From assembly GCA_003526375.1 (NCBI GenBank), contig DPDG01000027.1, positions 62,001 through 126,000 on the forward strand: a DNA stretch of 64,000 bases. Direction: 5' to 3'. The translations under genes and the position numbers were made by a program. The stretch comes from Lentisphaeria bacterium. Its GTDB lineage: Bacteria; Verrucomicrobiota; Lentisphaeria; Victivallales; UBA1829. Below, one piece after another: positions 7,943 to 16,653 of this stretch (position 1 is its first letter; each line of letters starts with the position of its first letter). The notes below the pieces were generated by a model that was given only the letters and a program-made list of their open reading frames with translations, was not told the origin of the DNA and made no database searches.

Positions 7943-9220
7943 TTACACCCCGCTGTGATGCAGATATTTTCCACGGGTTTCCGGAATGAAGAAAGAGGCG
8001 AGAAAAGAAGTCGCTGCAGGAATCATCAGAAGCAGAAACAGCGTCAGATACGCCTGTTTTGAATAAATGACCGCGCCATTCACCTGCTGTCCGCCGAAAG
8101 AGTCCAGCAGAATACCCACCAGAATTGAAAATACCGCAACCGCCAGATAATTGATCATGTTGATGAAACCTGTCGCCTGCGTCATGGTATCCGGGGAGTT
8201 CACCTCCTGTTCCGACATGGAAAAAATGACGGAAAAGCCGGATGCCACGGCATACAGCAGGTAACATACTGCGAAAACAGTTCCATTGAACTCAAAATAA
8301 ATGGCAAGCGTCATAAGAATCGTATTCAGCAGACAGAGTGCCGTGGAAAAGAGGATCAGCGGCTTGCGGCGGTTCCGCATCAGCCGGGAAATCATACTCG
8401 AGGTAAACAGCACTGCCATGCAGACACAGGTCAGCGAAAAGATACAGGCGGCGGCTTTGGAGGAACTCATTCCCGTAAAGTCCTCCAGGAATTTCTTCCC
8501 GAATACGGTCTGGATAATGAAATAAATGGCGAAATTAACCGTGGCGCAATAAAGAATCACCCAGGAATATGGATTCCTGACCACTTTCAGAAAGGGAGCG
8601 AAAGAAAGTTTCCCGCCGGAGATTTCAGACGCGGGGACATTGCGTTTCCCAAGAAGAAAGAAACAATACAGAATGATGGAAAGAATCCCCGAACCGAGCA
8701 GAACACTGCGCCATGAGAAATACTCGATCAGACGCTCAAAAGGAAGCGTCCCGAACAGCCCGCCGCCGTATCCGACAAAGTAAACGGCACCCATGATGAC
8801 CGCATAATTCTTATGCCCGAAAATATGATCCGTCTCTTTGACAAGACTTAAATACATTGTGCTGGCTCCGAGTCCGGCAAGCATACGGCAGAAATACAAT
8901 CCGCAGAGATTGTCCAGCAAAGGAAAAATGAACGTGCCGGCGCAGAAAAGAATTCCTCCGGCAGTAACAACGCGCGCGCCGCCGTATTTGTCCGCAAGCA
9001 TGCCGACAACCAGTTGCGAAAGCGCGTAAATATAGACAAAAGAAGCCCCGATTCCCGCAATCTGAAATGCATTCAGCCCCAGATCAGCCTGAAGCTGACT
9101 GAAGATCGTGCCGGGTACGGCGGTGCGCTGGAAATAAGAGGAGGCGTAAAGAAGTAACATCGGGATAAAGAGGAGCATGGCTCCCCTGTTTTTCAGGATA
9201 CTGCGGATCAGGTAAGGCAT
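7943..9220 (-). CDS. Major facilitator superfamily transporter
   Basis: A 425-aa inner-membrane protein with about 12 hydrophobic segments. The loop 2-3 motif of the MFS appears as GMLADKYGGARVV (about 73-85), and RMLAGLGAS occurs in helix 4. Fold and motif point to a proton-coupled symporter or antiporter; the substrate is unknown. It starts 3 bases after the stop of the LysR gene and is probably co-transcribed with it, so its substrate is likely the LysR effector or a related compound. The stop faces that of the AraC gene, with only 35 bp between them and no clear terminator. Confidence 0.88.
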   Translation of the reverse strand: MPYLIRSILKNRGAMLLFIPMLLLYASSYFQRTAVPGTIFSQLQADLGLNAFQIAGIGASFVYIYALSQLVVGMLADKYGGARVVTAGGILFCAGTFIFPLLDNLCGLYFCRMLAGLGASTMYLSLVKETDHIFGHKNYAVIMGAVYFVGYGGGLFGTLPFERLIEYFSWRSVLLGSGILSIILYCFFLLGKRNVPASEISGGKLSFAPFLKVVRNPYSWVILYCATVNFAIYFIIQTVFGKKFLEDFTGMSSSKAAACIFSLTCVCMAVLFTSSMISRLMRNRRKPLILFSTALCLLNTILMTLAIYFEFNGTVFAVCYLLYAVASGFSVIFSMSEQEVNSPDTMTQATGFINMINYLAVAVFSILVGILLDSFGGQQVNGAVIYSKQAYLTLFLLLMIPAATSFLASFFIPETRGKYLHHSGV

Positions 9221-9222
9221 TT

Positions 9223-10107
9223 TCAGCTTTCTTTCACATGGTATCTGGTTTTCATAAGTTCGATCAAAGCGCGTGCGGGCGGCGGAACGGAACGTGACGC
9301 ATCCAACTGGAATCCGATGTCGATCTCGATCCCGGTATGAAAATCACCGATGACAATGCCTTCCTTCGAGAAATTGTCCAACACATATTCAGGAATAATT
9401 CCATACCCCATATTTTTTTGTACATATGTAATAATCGTTTCCGAGTACCGCGTTTGCAGGAACAGCGGGGAACGTACCGGATAAGGCAGGGCTCTCAGGC
9501 AGTTTCTCAGGATGGATTCATCCGTATAAGTAATATAAGGCTGTTTTTCAAGCAGTTCCGGCGTGATTTTCTTTTCCTTCGCAAGCGGCGATTTGCGGGA
9601 ATAAATCAGCACCATACGACTTTTGAACAAACGCGTAAAAGCAATTTTTTCAGAACGGTGCGGAGTCACGCCGACCACGATATCAAGCTTGCCTGTCAGC
9701 AGATCCTCTGTAGATTCACTCCAGTCCTTCTCAAACATCACGGGCTGAATCGCTGGATATTTCCGGATCAGGTCCGCGATCAAATCCGGCATGATTGTCC
9801 GTGACGTGTGCGGACCGCATCCGATGGTGAGCTTTCCTGAAACACGATGCAGAAATGAGCTCATCTCGGACGGCAGGTCATTGATTCTCGTTACAATATT
9901 TTTTGCATGCTCATACAAAAAGTCGCCTTCCCGCGTCAGAACCAGATGGTTTGCCCGCCGGATGAACAATTCGCATCCCAGTTCCTCCTCCAGCAGCCGG
10001 ATCTGTTTGCTGACAGCCGGCTGTGTAATGAAAAGAGCTTTGGAGGCCTGTGTAACGCTTCCGCTTTCCACAACTCTCCGGAAATACTCCAGTTGAATGA
10101 AGTTCAT
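9223..10107 (-). CDS. LysR-family transcriptional regulator
   Basis: The 294-aa protein begins MNFIQLEYFRRVVESGSVTQ and has the winged helix-turn-helix of LysR regulators in its first 60 residues (TQASKALFITQPAVSKQIRL, then LVLTREGDFLYEHA). A two-lobed periplasmic-binding-like effector domain follows (GKLTIGCGPHTSRTIMPDLI, DIVVGVTPH, VQKNMGYGIIPEYVL). Ribosome site GGGAG lies 6 bases upstream. It heads a two-gene operon with an MFS transporter. A 15-bp palindrome 77 bases upstream has the ATAAC-N5-GTTAT form of a LysR box and is a candidate autoregulatory site. The effector is unknown. Confidence 0.92.
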   Translation of the reverse strand: MNFIQLEYFRRVVESGSVTQASKALFITQPAVSKQIRLLEEELGCELFIRRANHLVLTREGDFLYEHAKNIVTRINDLPSEMSSFLHRVSGKLTIGCGPHTSRTIMPDLIADLIRKYPAIQPVMFEKDWSESTEDLLTGKLDIVVGVTPHRSEKIAFTRLFKSRMVLIYSRKSPLAKEKKITPELLEKQPYITYTDESILRNCLRALPYPVRSPLFLQTRYSETIITYVQKNMGYGIIPEYVLDNFSKEGIVIGDFHTGIEIDIGFQLDASRSVPPPARALIELMKTRYHVKES

Positions 10108-10183
10108 GACATTCTCCCTCCTGTCTTTTCATAATATAGCAGACATTCCAGAATAATGAAAATGAATATTTTTTATTCAGAAT

Positions 10184-10198
10184 ATAACTTTAAGTTAT
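10184..10198. promoter_or_regulatory. Candidate LysR operator
   Basis: Perfect palindrome ATAACTT-T-AAGTTAT, matching the T-N11-A pattern of LysR boxes. It lies 77 bases upstream of the LysR start and directly before the putative start of the structured RNA at about 10205, so it could control either or both. A possible -10 (TATAGT, 10196-10201) overlaps its right end. Confidence 0.5.
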
Positions 10199-10204
10199 AG
10201 TATA

Positions 10205-10456
10205 AGAAAACTTGCAGGTGGATCAATGAACTGCCCTGTCACAGGCAACAGGGGAGATCGGAGAACCAATTCAATGACGAAAGCCTCAAACAGTATGATA
10301 CAGGTTCGCCAAACCTGTTGCGAACCAACTTACACAGTTGGGCCGCGATAAGGGCAAAGCCTTTGACTCAAGAAGAATGCGCACACATCCTTTCGTCTCA
10401 AAGCCAACCCGAAGGTCGGAGCATTGCCCCCAATGGAATAAAAATCTGTTTTTTTT
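10205..10456 (+). ncRNA. Candidate structured non-coding RNA of unknown class
   Basis: No coding frame fits this 250-base stretch, but it holds many perfect stems. CCCTGT/ACAGGG pairs 10234-10239 with 10248-10253. A long-range 8-bp helix GACGAAAG/CTTTCGTC pairs 10276-10283 with 10390-10397. It encloses ACAGGTT/AACCTGT (10300-10306, 10312-10318), CCAACT/AGTTGG (10325-10330, 10336-10341) and AAGG/CCTT (10350-10363). After it come CCGA/TCGG (10409-10419) and CATTG/CAATG (10422-10435), then eight T at 10449-10456. A competing 7-bp helix GGTTCGC/GCGAACC (10303-10309, 10320-10326) excludes two of the hairpins. I could not match it to tmRNA, 6S, SRP or a common riboswitch by eye. The T-run favours the plus strand. 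Confidence 0.5.
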
Positions 10457-10571
10457 GCAAAATCAAATTGTAATGTAATTTTGATGCGATAATTTAGTAT
10501 CATTCAGATTTTTGCATACTGCCGGAGCGGCAAAGGTTTCTTCCGGTTGGCTGGATGAAAAGTCGGAGAGA

Positions 10572-10660
10572 GGGAGACACCGGAAACCGTATGGGCGGTT
10601 CCCGCGGATGTGTCCCGGGTTTTAGTAATGTCCGCCATGGCTATCAGCAAAAAGGCGGAC
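10572..10660 (+). promoter_or_regulatory. Structured 5' leader of the RRM protein gene
   Basis: Two strong hairpins precede the start codon. The first (10572-10616) has an outer stem GACAC/GTGTC and an inner stem AACCG/CGGTT. The second (10630-10660) has a 7-bp stem GTCCGCC/GGCGGAC and ends 10 bases before the ribosome site GGAGG at about 10672. Such leaders are common in cold-shock and RNA-binding protein genes and could serve temperature control or autoregulation. That role is inference. Confidence 0.45.
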
Positions 10661-10686
10661 CAGTTGAAAACGGAGGATTCCAGATT

Positions 10687-11481
10687 ATGAAGAGTGTGTA
10701 CGTCGGCAACCTGCCGTATGCCACCACCGAAGCAGAACTCAAAGAATTGTTTGAACAGCACGGAAAAGTATTTGGCGCAAAAATCAAAACGGATCGTGAC
10801 ACGGGAAGACCGCTCGGATATGGTTTTGTTCTGCTGGATGATGAGGAAGCTCCGAATGTGATGCAGGCAATGAATGGCTACAATTATGAAGGGCGCAGCC
10901 TGAAAGTCAATGAATCAAGAGAGCGGGAACAGACAGACAGACCGCAGAGAAGGTTTGATCGTGGCGGAAACGGGGAACGCTCTTTCCGACCGCGCCGCGA
11001 TTTCAATAATGACGAGCGACCCCCACGCAGATTTGAATATGACGGAAACGGGGAACAACCCCGGAGAAGATTTGATCGTGGCGGAAACGGGGAACGCTCT
11101 TTCCAACCGCGCCGCGATTTCAATAATGACGAGCGACCCCCACGCAGATTTGAATATGACGGAAACGGGGAACGACCCCGGAGAAGATTTGACCGTGATG
11201 GAAACGGAGAACGCTCTTTCCAACCGCGCCGCGATTTCAATAATGACGAGCGACCCCCGCGCAGATTTGATCGTGACGGAAACGGGGAACGCTCTTTTCG
11301 TCCGCGAGGGGAATTTAACAATGATTTTGACGGAAATATGACGGAGCGTCACCATAATTATGACGATAAACGTTCCCATAATAAGTTCCGTCGCGATTTT
11401 GAACGGGATGACCGTCCGCAAAGACGCCGTTTCAACAATTCCAGAAATAATTTCCGGGACCGTGACAACGATTCTTATTAA
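10687..11481 (+). CDS. RRM-domain RNA-binding protein with repetitive RGG-like tail
   Basis: The 264-aa protein starts MKSVYVGNLPYATTEAELKE and has one RNA recognition motif in residues 1-80, with RNP2 as VYVGNL and RNP1 as GYGFVLLD. The start is ATG 10687, with GGAGG 10 bases upstream; an open frame further upstream covers the structured leader and is not used. From about residue 88 the tail is low-complexity, rich in Arg, Asn, Asp, Gly and Phe, and built from a 39-residue repeat (core RRFDRGGNGERSFRPRRDF). The RRM belongs to the short glycine-rich RNA-binding group seen in cyanobacteria and Verrucomicrobia-related phyla, often cold-induced. The charged tail resembles RGG boxes of RNA helicases and phase-separating proteins. 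Its RNA targets are unknown. It ends before a good terminator. Confidence 0.9.
   Translation: MKSVYVGNLPYATTEAELKELFEQHGKVFGAKIKTDRDTGRPLGYGFVLLDDEEAPNVMQAMNGYNYEGRSLKVNESREREQTDRPQRRFDRGGNGERSFRPRRDFNNDERPPRRFEYDGNGEQPRRRFDRGGNGERSFQPRRDFNNDERPPRRFEYDGNGERPRRRFDRDGNGERSFQPRRDFNNDERPPRRFDRDGNGERSFRPRGEFNNDFDGNMTERHHNYDDKRSHNKFRRDFERDDRPQRRRFNNSRNNFRDRDNDSY
10951..11321 (+). repeat. In-frame 117-bp tandem repeat (about 3 copies) in RRM gene
   Basis: TTTGATCGTGGCGGAAACGG recurs at 10954 and 11071, exactly 117 bases apart, with further near copies. The unit encodes 39 residues: RRFDRGGNGERSF, RPRRDFNNDERPP, RRFEYDGNGE. Copies are nearly identical in DNA, so the array is recent or homogenised and copy number may vary between strains. 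Confidence 0.85.
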
Positions 11482-11566
11482 TTGATTCCACCTGCGACAG
11501 CCACATAGGTGGATCGCGGCAGAGCTGAAAGTTCTGCACGGAATTCTTTTCTTATTGAAATCCCGG

Positions 11567-11602
11567 ACTGCGGTATTGATATAAATCAAACCGCAGTTTT
11601 TT
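11567..11602 (+). terminator. Terminator of RRM gene
   Basis: 8-bp stem ACTGCGGT/ACCGCAGT followed by a run of T, 86 bases after the stop codon. Confidence 0.85.
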
Positions 11603-11614
11603 CTTATCGTGAAA

Positions 11615-11652
11615 ACAAAAAAACGGATTCCATTTTACCGGAATCCGTTTTT
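11615..11652 (-). terminator. Terminator of yajC-secDF operon
   Basis: 11-bp stem (AAACGGATTCC/GGAATCCGTTT) with flanking A and T runs on both sides; it lies 20 bases past the secDF stop and could work in both directions. Confidence 0.85.
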
Positions 11653-11671
11653 GAAAGAAACTGATCTACAG

Positions 11672-14239
11672 TCAAACCTTTGTAACCGCAACCTCAGACT
11701 TGTCCGTTTTCACCGTCTTGACCGGTTTATGCCAATAGGCGATGATCAGGTTGGTGATGAAGACGGAAGAATAAGTTCCGACCAGCAGACCGAACAGCAT
11801 GACACTTACGAAATCACGGATTCCGGAACCGCCGAAAACCAGCTGCATCACAAGTACCATCAGAATCGTGGATGTCGTCAGAATCGTTCTGCCGAGTGTC
11901 TGATTGATGCTCAGGTTGATGATATCCCAATAGGATCTGTCCTTCACCAGTGTCAGGTTTTCACGGACACGGTCAAAGGTGACAATCGTATCATTGATTG
12001 AAATACCGACAATCGTCAGCGCCGCAGCCACAACATTCAGTGTGATCTGACCGCCGCACATGAGATAGAGCCCTACGCCGATGATCACGTCATGAACCAG
12101 AACCACCGTTCCCGCAATCGAGTAGGAGAACTGGAAGCGGAAAGTCAGGTAGATGATCATCACGGCAAAAGAGAGGATCAGCGAAATCAGAGCGGACTTC
12201 ATGAAAGTCTGCCCGATCAGAGCACCAAGAGTGGACTGCGTTTCTCCCTTGAATGCCGCCGCCGGAAACTCCTTGTTCAGTGCATTTGTCACTTTTTCCA
12301 TGACAACGGCACCGGCTTCGGCGGTTTTTTCCGTTGTCCCGCCTTCGGTGTCACGGATGATGATTTCAAGCTTTTTCTGAGCATCAACGGCACTTCCGGT
12401 CTTATAAGTGACCTTGTTTTCAAATCCCTGACTCTTCAGGAACGTCGAAATTTTTTCCGCCGGTACCGCTTCCTTGAAGCTCAGCTCAACCTGTGTGCCT
12501 CCGGTAAAGTCAATGCCGAGACATTCTTTTCCGCGAATTCCGACAAAAATGAAAGTCGCAAGAATCAGGATGGCGGAACATGCCAGAGCATACTTCCGGA
12601 GCCCGAGGAAGTCAACATGCGTCCCTCGCCCGACAAACGAATGCATTTTCAAGGATTTGACACTCATGAAGCGGGTCATCAAGTCAAAGAGCAGACGCGT
12701 CAGGAACACAGCGGTAAAGAGAGTTGTAAACACACCGATCGCCAGCGTGATTGCAAAACCTTTGATCGCACCGGTTCCCTGCCAGAGCAGAATCACGGCA
12801 ACAACCAGGGTTGTGATATTCGAGTCGAAGATCGCGGAATACGCACGGTCGAAGCCCAGATCAATCGCATTCAACACAGTTTTCTTCGATTCAATTTCCT
12901 CACGGATACGTTCATAAATCAGAACGTTCGCATCGACAGCCATACCGATTGTCAGAATAATGCCAGCAATCCCCGGCAGAGTCAATGTCACGTCAAACGC
13001 GGCAAGGGCTCCGAGGATCAGTATGGCATTGACCAGCAGGGAAATATTCGCAATGATGCCGCTCCTCATATAATAGACAGCCATGAAGATCATGACCAGC
13101 ACCATACCGGCGATACCGCTGTAAAGTCCGTCGCGGACCGTTGCCTCGCCAATCGTCGGGTCAATATCGGACTGCGCCTGAATCGTCATGGAGAACGGAA
13201 CGCTTCCGCTGACCAGCGCATTGGATACGTTTTCCGCATCTTCACGGGAGAAGTTTCCGGTAATGGAAGCATTGCCGCCGGTGATTGCAACCTTGATCTG
13301 CGGCGCGGAATAAAGCTGCCCGTCAAGCACAATCGCAAGCAGGCGCCCCACATTGTCGCCCGTGACTTTGCCGAACTGCGCGGCTCCGGCAGGTTTGAAT
13401 TTAAGAATGATTTCACGCTGTCCGAACTGGTCCATTGTCGGATATGCCTCATCAATCTCCTTGCCGTCCATCTGCGCCTCACGTTCCACCAGATACGGTT
13501 TCTTGATTACTTTACCGTCCTTGGTTTCAACGCTTTCCAGAATCTCATAGCCTTCGGGAGCATCATAATTCTTTTTGTCCGCCAGATATTTGGCAACTTC
13601 CTGGTCATTGTTCAAATGAACGAGACGGAACTGAAGCTTTGCACTCAGCTTGATCAGTTTTTCCAAAGTTGCCTTTTCTTCCTTGGTCACTACGGGAACG
13701 CGCATGGAAATATATCTGCCGCCTGCGGGAGAGATATCCGCTTCATAAATATTTTTCGCCGTCAGACGTTTTCTCAAAGTTTCAATGGCGATATCACGGT
13801 ATTCATTGAATTTCTTCTCGATTTTTTCCTTGTCGTTCGGGTCAGGCACAAGCTCAAGGATAAATTCGGCGCCTCCGTTGAGGTCAATACCGCGGCGGAT
13901 CGATCCTGCGGAATTCTTGCGGATCAGGGAAATCACGTCACGGGACCCCGTCACCTTCTGTGATTTCACAATGGAAGGCTTGACGTATTTATCCAGGGAA
14001 ACACCTTTTTCTGCGGCGGCATCCTCCAGCGCAGTGGAATCATACATGGAAAGGTCTTTCGCCTTCTTTGCCTTTGCCGCGGCAATCAGCTCGACCACTT
14101 CCTTGTCCTGCGGATCGGAAAGCAGCTCCTTGAAAGTATCATAGAAATCACGCTCCTGAAGCGGATACATGGAGAAGATGAACACCCCCAGTACCAGCAG
14201 AGCGAAAACAGATCTCAGAATCACCGGTTTTTTGTTCAT
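11672..14239 (-). CDS. secDF: Protein translocase subunit SecDF (fused SecD and SecF)
   Basis: An 855-aa inner-membrane protein that uses the proton motive force to help SecYEG move proteins across the membrane. The SecD half (1 to about 535) has one N-terminal helix, a large periplasmic part (including GIDLNGGAEFILEL near 115 and the P1 region) and five more helices with LTIGMAVDANVLIYERIREE. The SecF half (from about 540) starts with a helix and GIDFTGGTQVEL and ends with five helices, including TIVGISINDTIVTFDRVREN. In many bacteria SecD and SecF are separate; the fusion is normal for several phyla. The ATG overlaps the yajC stop by 4 bases, so translation is coupled. No missing motif is seen. 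Confidence 0.97.
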   Translation of the reverse strand: MNKKPVILRSVFALLVLGVFIFSMYPLQERDFYDTFKELLSDPQDKEVVELIAAAKAKKAKDLSMYDSTALEDAAAEKGVSLDKYVKPSIVKSQKVTGSRDVISLIRKNSAGSIRRGIDLNGGAEFILELVPDPNDKEKIEKKFNEYRDIAIETLRKRLTAKNIYEADISPAGGRYISMRVPVVTKEEKATLEKLIKLSAKLQFRLVHLNNDQEVAKYLADKKNYDAPEGYEILESVETKDGKVIKKPYLVEREAQMDGKEIDEAYPTMDQFGQREIILKFKPAGAAQFGKVTGDNVGRLLAIVLDGQLYSAPQIKVAITGGNASITGNFSREDAENVSNALVSGSVPFSMTIQAQSDIDPTIGEATVRDGLYSGIAGMVLVMIFMAVYYMRSGIIANISLLVNAILILGALAAFDVTLTLPGIAGIILTIGMAVDANVLIYERIREEIESKKTVLNAIDLGFDRAYSAIFDSNITTLVVAVILLWQGTGAIKGFAITLAIGVFTTLFTAVFLTRLLFDLMTRFMSVKSLKMHSFVGRGTHVDFLGLRKYALACSAILILATFIFVGIRGKECLGIDFTGGTQVELSFKEAVPAEKISTFLKSQGFENKVTYKTGSAVDAQKKLEIIIRDTEGGTTEKTAEAGAVVMEKVTNALNKEFPAAAFKGETQSTLGALIGQTFMKSALISLILSFAVMIIYLTFRFQFSYSIAGTVVLVHDVIIGVGLYLMCGGQITLNVVAAALTIVGISINDTIVTFDRVRENLTLVKDRSYWDIINLSINQTLGRTILTTSTILMVLVMQLVFGGSGIRDFVSVMLFGLLVGTYSSVFITNLIIAYWHKPVKTVKTDKSEVAVTKV

Positions 14240-14607
14240 TTCTGCTCTTCCTTGCCGACAACCGTACTGACTGCGGTCTTCACAACATTGATTTTCACGT
14301 TATCGGCAATCTTGACCACGAACTGATCATCCTTCACTGAGACGATCTCACCGAAAATGCCGCCGACCATCAGAACCTGATCCCCGGCTTTGATCGAATC
14401 AATCATTTCGGCACGGCGCTTCTGTTCTTTTTTCTGCCCGCGCCACATCAGATAGATGATCACGGCAAAAACAACAATCATAGGGAGCATCCCGCCGAGC
14501 GATCCTAAAAACGACTGAGGCTGACCGGCGGCTTTTCCTGCGGCATCTCCGGCTGCTGCCGGAACCGATGCTGCCTGCTGTGCGAGTGTGGCGATGAAAT
14601 TCTGCAT
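14236..14607 (-). CDS. yajC: Preprotein translocase subunit YajC
   Basis: A 123-aa single-span membrane protein that associates with SecDF. It has an Ala/Gly-rich N-terminus of about 35 residues, a helix at about 38-55 (MLPMIVVFAVIIYLMW), then RGQKKEQKRRAEMIDSIKAGDQV and GGIFGEIVSVKDDQFVVKI, the family signature. The start has GGAG 6 bases upstream. The stop overlaps the secDF start, the usual gene order. Confidence 0.95.
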   Translation of the reverse strand: MQNFIATLAQQAASVPAAAGDAAGKAAGQPQSFLGSLGGMLPMIVVFAVIIYLMWRGQKKEQKRRAEMIDSIKAGDQVLMVGGIFGEIVSVKDDQFVVKIADNVKINVVKTAVSTVVGKEEQK

Positions 14608-14732
14608 TGATATTTCTCCAATTTTAGTTTAATTTTTCGCTATAAAACAACAAGAATCCTTAATTTAACCCATAATATTGCAAGCGCAAGTCTTTATTGC
14701 GATTTTTGACTCAAAAAATATCTGTCCCGCCA

Positions 14733-14768
14733 CAAAAAAAGCAGTCCCCGGATAATTCGGGAGACTGC
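14733..14768 (-). terminator. Terminator of KDG kinase gene
   Basis: Stem GCAGTC-CCCG / CGGG-A-GACTGC with an A-run on the plus strand (T-run on the minus strand) just past the kinase stop. Confidence 0.8.
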
Positions 14769-14795
14769 TTTTCCTGATGATTCCGGTCCAATGAT

Positions 14796-15887
14796 TCAGC
14801 GATCGACACGGGCGCCGCCGCCCTTGACCAGTTTCTCGACTTCTTCAAGACGTGCCATTGAAGTGTCGCCGGGCGTCGTCATGGCAAGTGCGCCGTGCGC
14901 CGCGCCATATTCCACGGCAAGAGCCGGATCACCTTTGATCATGAGGCCGTAGATCAAGCCGGAAGCAAAACTGTCACCGCCGCCGACACGGTCGAAAATC
15001 TCCAGACCGTCGCGCTGCGCCGCCTTGTAGAACTGTCCGCCCTGCCACACAATCGCGCTCCAGTCGTTGACCGTCGCGGTCTTAACCTGCCGCAGAGTCG
15101 TCGCCACAGCCTGAAAATTCGGATATGCCTTGACGACTTTCTCAATCATCTTCTTGAAACTGTCCGTATTCAGTTTGCTGAGGTTCGCATCCGTTCCCTC
15201 CACCTCAAATCCGAGGCAGGCGGTAAAATCCTCCTCATTGCCGATCATCACATCGACATATTTCGCAATCTCCTTGTTCACTTCCTGCGCGCGCTCTTTT
15301 CCGCCGATCGCCTTCCAGAGAGACGGACGGTAGTTCAGGTCATAGCTTGTGACCGTTCCATATTTCTTGGCTGCCTTGAGCGCCTCGATCACGACTTCGG
15401 GAGTCGTATCGGAAAGAGCCGCGAAAATTCCGCCTGTATGGAACCATCTGGCTCCGAGCTTGCCGAAAATATAATCAAAATCAAGGTCGCCTTTTTTCAG
15501 CTGGGAGACGGCGGTGTTGCCTCTGTCGGAACAACCGACCGCACCGCGGATGCCGAACCCGCGTTCCGTGAAATTGAGTCCGTTTCTGACCGTGCGCCCG
15601 ATTCCGTCATAGGGAACCCACTTGATGAGAGAAGTATCCACGCCTCCCTGCATGATGAAATCCTCGACAAGACGCCCGACCGGATTGTCCGCAAATGCCG
15701 TAATCACACCCGCACGCTGGCGGAAACATCTGCGGAGGCCGCGCGCCACATTATATTCGCCGCCGCCTTCCCATGCGGTAAAAGACCTTGCGGTATGGAT
15801 TCTTCCCGGACCGGGATCGAGTCTGAGCATTACCTCTCCGAGAGAGAGAATGTCGTACTTGCACTGATCGGCTGCTTTGATTTCCAT
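14796..15887 (-). CDS. kdgK: 2-dehydro-3-deoxygluconokinase-like PfkB sugar kinase
   Basis: A 363-aa cytoplasmic kinase that likely phosphorylates 2-keto-3-deoxygluconate, an intermediate of uronate (pectin, alginate) breakdown. PfkB motifs are present: GEVMLRLDPGPGRI near residue 17, WEGGGEYNVARGL near 39-51 and the catalytic-site signature FDRVGGGDSFASG near 300, with Asp as base. The family assignment to KDG kinase rests on overall match; other keto-sugar acids are possible. The ATG has AAGGAACGAG upstream. It is a single gene with its own terminator, so no aldolase partner is adjacent. Confidence 0.85.
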   Translation of the reverse strand: MEIKAADQCKYDILSLGEVMLRLDPGPGRIHTARSFTAWEGGGEYNVARGLRRCFRQRAGVITAFADNPVGRLVEDFIMQGGVDTSLIKWVPYDGIGRTVRNGLNFTERGFGIRGAVGCSDRGNTAVSQLKKGDLDFDYIFGKLGARWFHTGGIFAALSDTTPEVVIEALKAAKKYGTVTSYDLNYRPSLWKAIGGKERAQEVNKEIAKYVDVMIGNEEDFTACLGFEVEGTDANLSKLNTDSFKKMIEKVVKAYPNFQAVATTLRQVKTATVNDWSAIVWQGGQFYKAAQRDGLEIFDRVGGGDSFASGLIYGLMIKGDPALAVEYGAAHGALAMTTPGDTSMARLEEVEKLVKGGGARVDR

Positions 15888-15969
15888 TTTCTCGTTCCTT
15901 AAAAGTTATGTTTGAAAAATCTGCACTCTACAATATAAACGTTTTTTTCCATTTTGCAAAACCGGAATC

Positions 15970-16653
15970 TCATTTCATCAGGGCGGGATCTTCGAGACCG
16001 AGCTCGTGAAACGCATCCCGCCGCAGTCCGCAACTGTCACAACGCCCGCATGCGCGACCATCCGCGCCGGGGTTGTAGCAACTGTGCGTCATGGAATAAT
16101 CCACGCCGAGGGAAAGTCCCAGCTTTATGATCCCGCTCTTGCGCAGATGCTGGAGCGGGGCACGGATATTGTATTCCCATTCTTCGTCCACCGCTTTCGT
16201 GCCGAGCCGCGCACATTTGCGGAATGCTTCAATGAACTCGGGACGGCAGTCGGGATAACCTGAATAGTCCAGAGAGTTGACGCCGATGAAAATGTCACGG
16301 GCATTCAGTCCCTCCGCCAGCGCCGTGGCAAAGGAAAGAAAAATCAGATTCCGTGCGGGGACATAAGTAATGGGAACCGAATGCGAGTGCGGATTGTAGT
16401 CCGGCACCTCCAGTTTATCCGAAGTCAGAGCGGACGCGCCCCACATCCGCAGATCGAAACTGATCAGGTGGAAACGTTCCACGCCGATCTTTTCCGCACT
16501 GCGCCTCGCGCAATCCAGTTCGACTTTATGCCGCTGCCCATAGTCAAACGTCAGCGCATGAACTTCAAATCCCTCATGTTTCGCCACGGCAAGACAGGTT
16601 ACGGAATCCAGTCCTCCGCTCAGCAACACCACCGCCTTTTTCTTTGCATCCAT
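15970..16653 (-). CDS. queC: 7-cyano-7-deazaguanine synthase QueC
   Basis: This 227-aa enzyme converts 7-carboxy-7-deazaguanine to preQ0 in queuosine synthesis, using ATP and ammonia. The N-terminus has the PP-loop AVVLLSGGLDSVTCLAVA. Then come FDYGQRHKVEL, YVPARNLIFLS, GVNSLDYSGYPDCRPEF and the zinc site CGRCDSCGLRRDAF (with CYNPG before it). The frame is open upstream, but ATG 16653 with TGGAG 7 bases before it gives the standard QueC N-terminus. No other queuosine gene is next to it, and I see no preQ1 riboswitch upstream. Confidence 0.95.
   Translation of the reverse strand: MDAKKKAVVLLSGGLDSVTCLAVAKHEGFEVHALTFDYGQRHKVELDCARRSAEKIGVERFHLISFDLRMWGASALTSDKLEVPDYNPHSHSVPITYVPARNLIFLSFATALAEGLNARDIFIGVNSLDYSGYPDCRPEFIEAFRKCARLGTKAVDEEWEYNIRAPLQHLRKSGIIKLGLSLGVDYSMTHSCYNPGADGRACGRCDSCGLRRDAFHELGLEDPALMK

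Noticed and set aside
10240..10300. c-di-GMP (GEMM) riboswitch
   Set aside because: A few words (CACAGG, GACGAAAGCC) recall it, but the order and the conserved helices do not fit, and the closing helix at 10276/10390 is incompatible.
10951..11321. CRISPR array
   Set aside because: The repeats are 117 bp, in frame, without variable spacers, and encode the tail of the RRM protein.
12092..13963. 623-codon open frame on the plus strand
   Set aside because: Antisense to secDF, with unlikely composition (His, Arg and Asn rich) and no recognisable motif.
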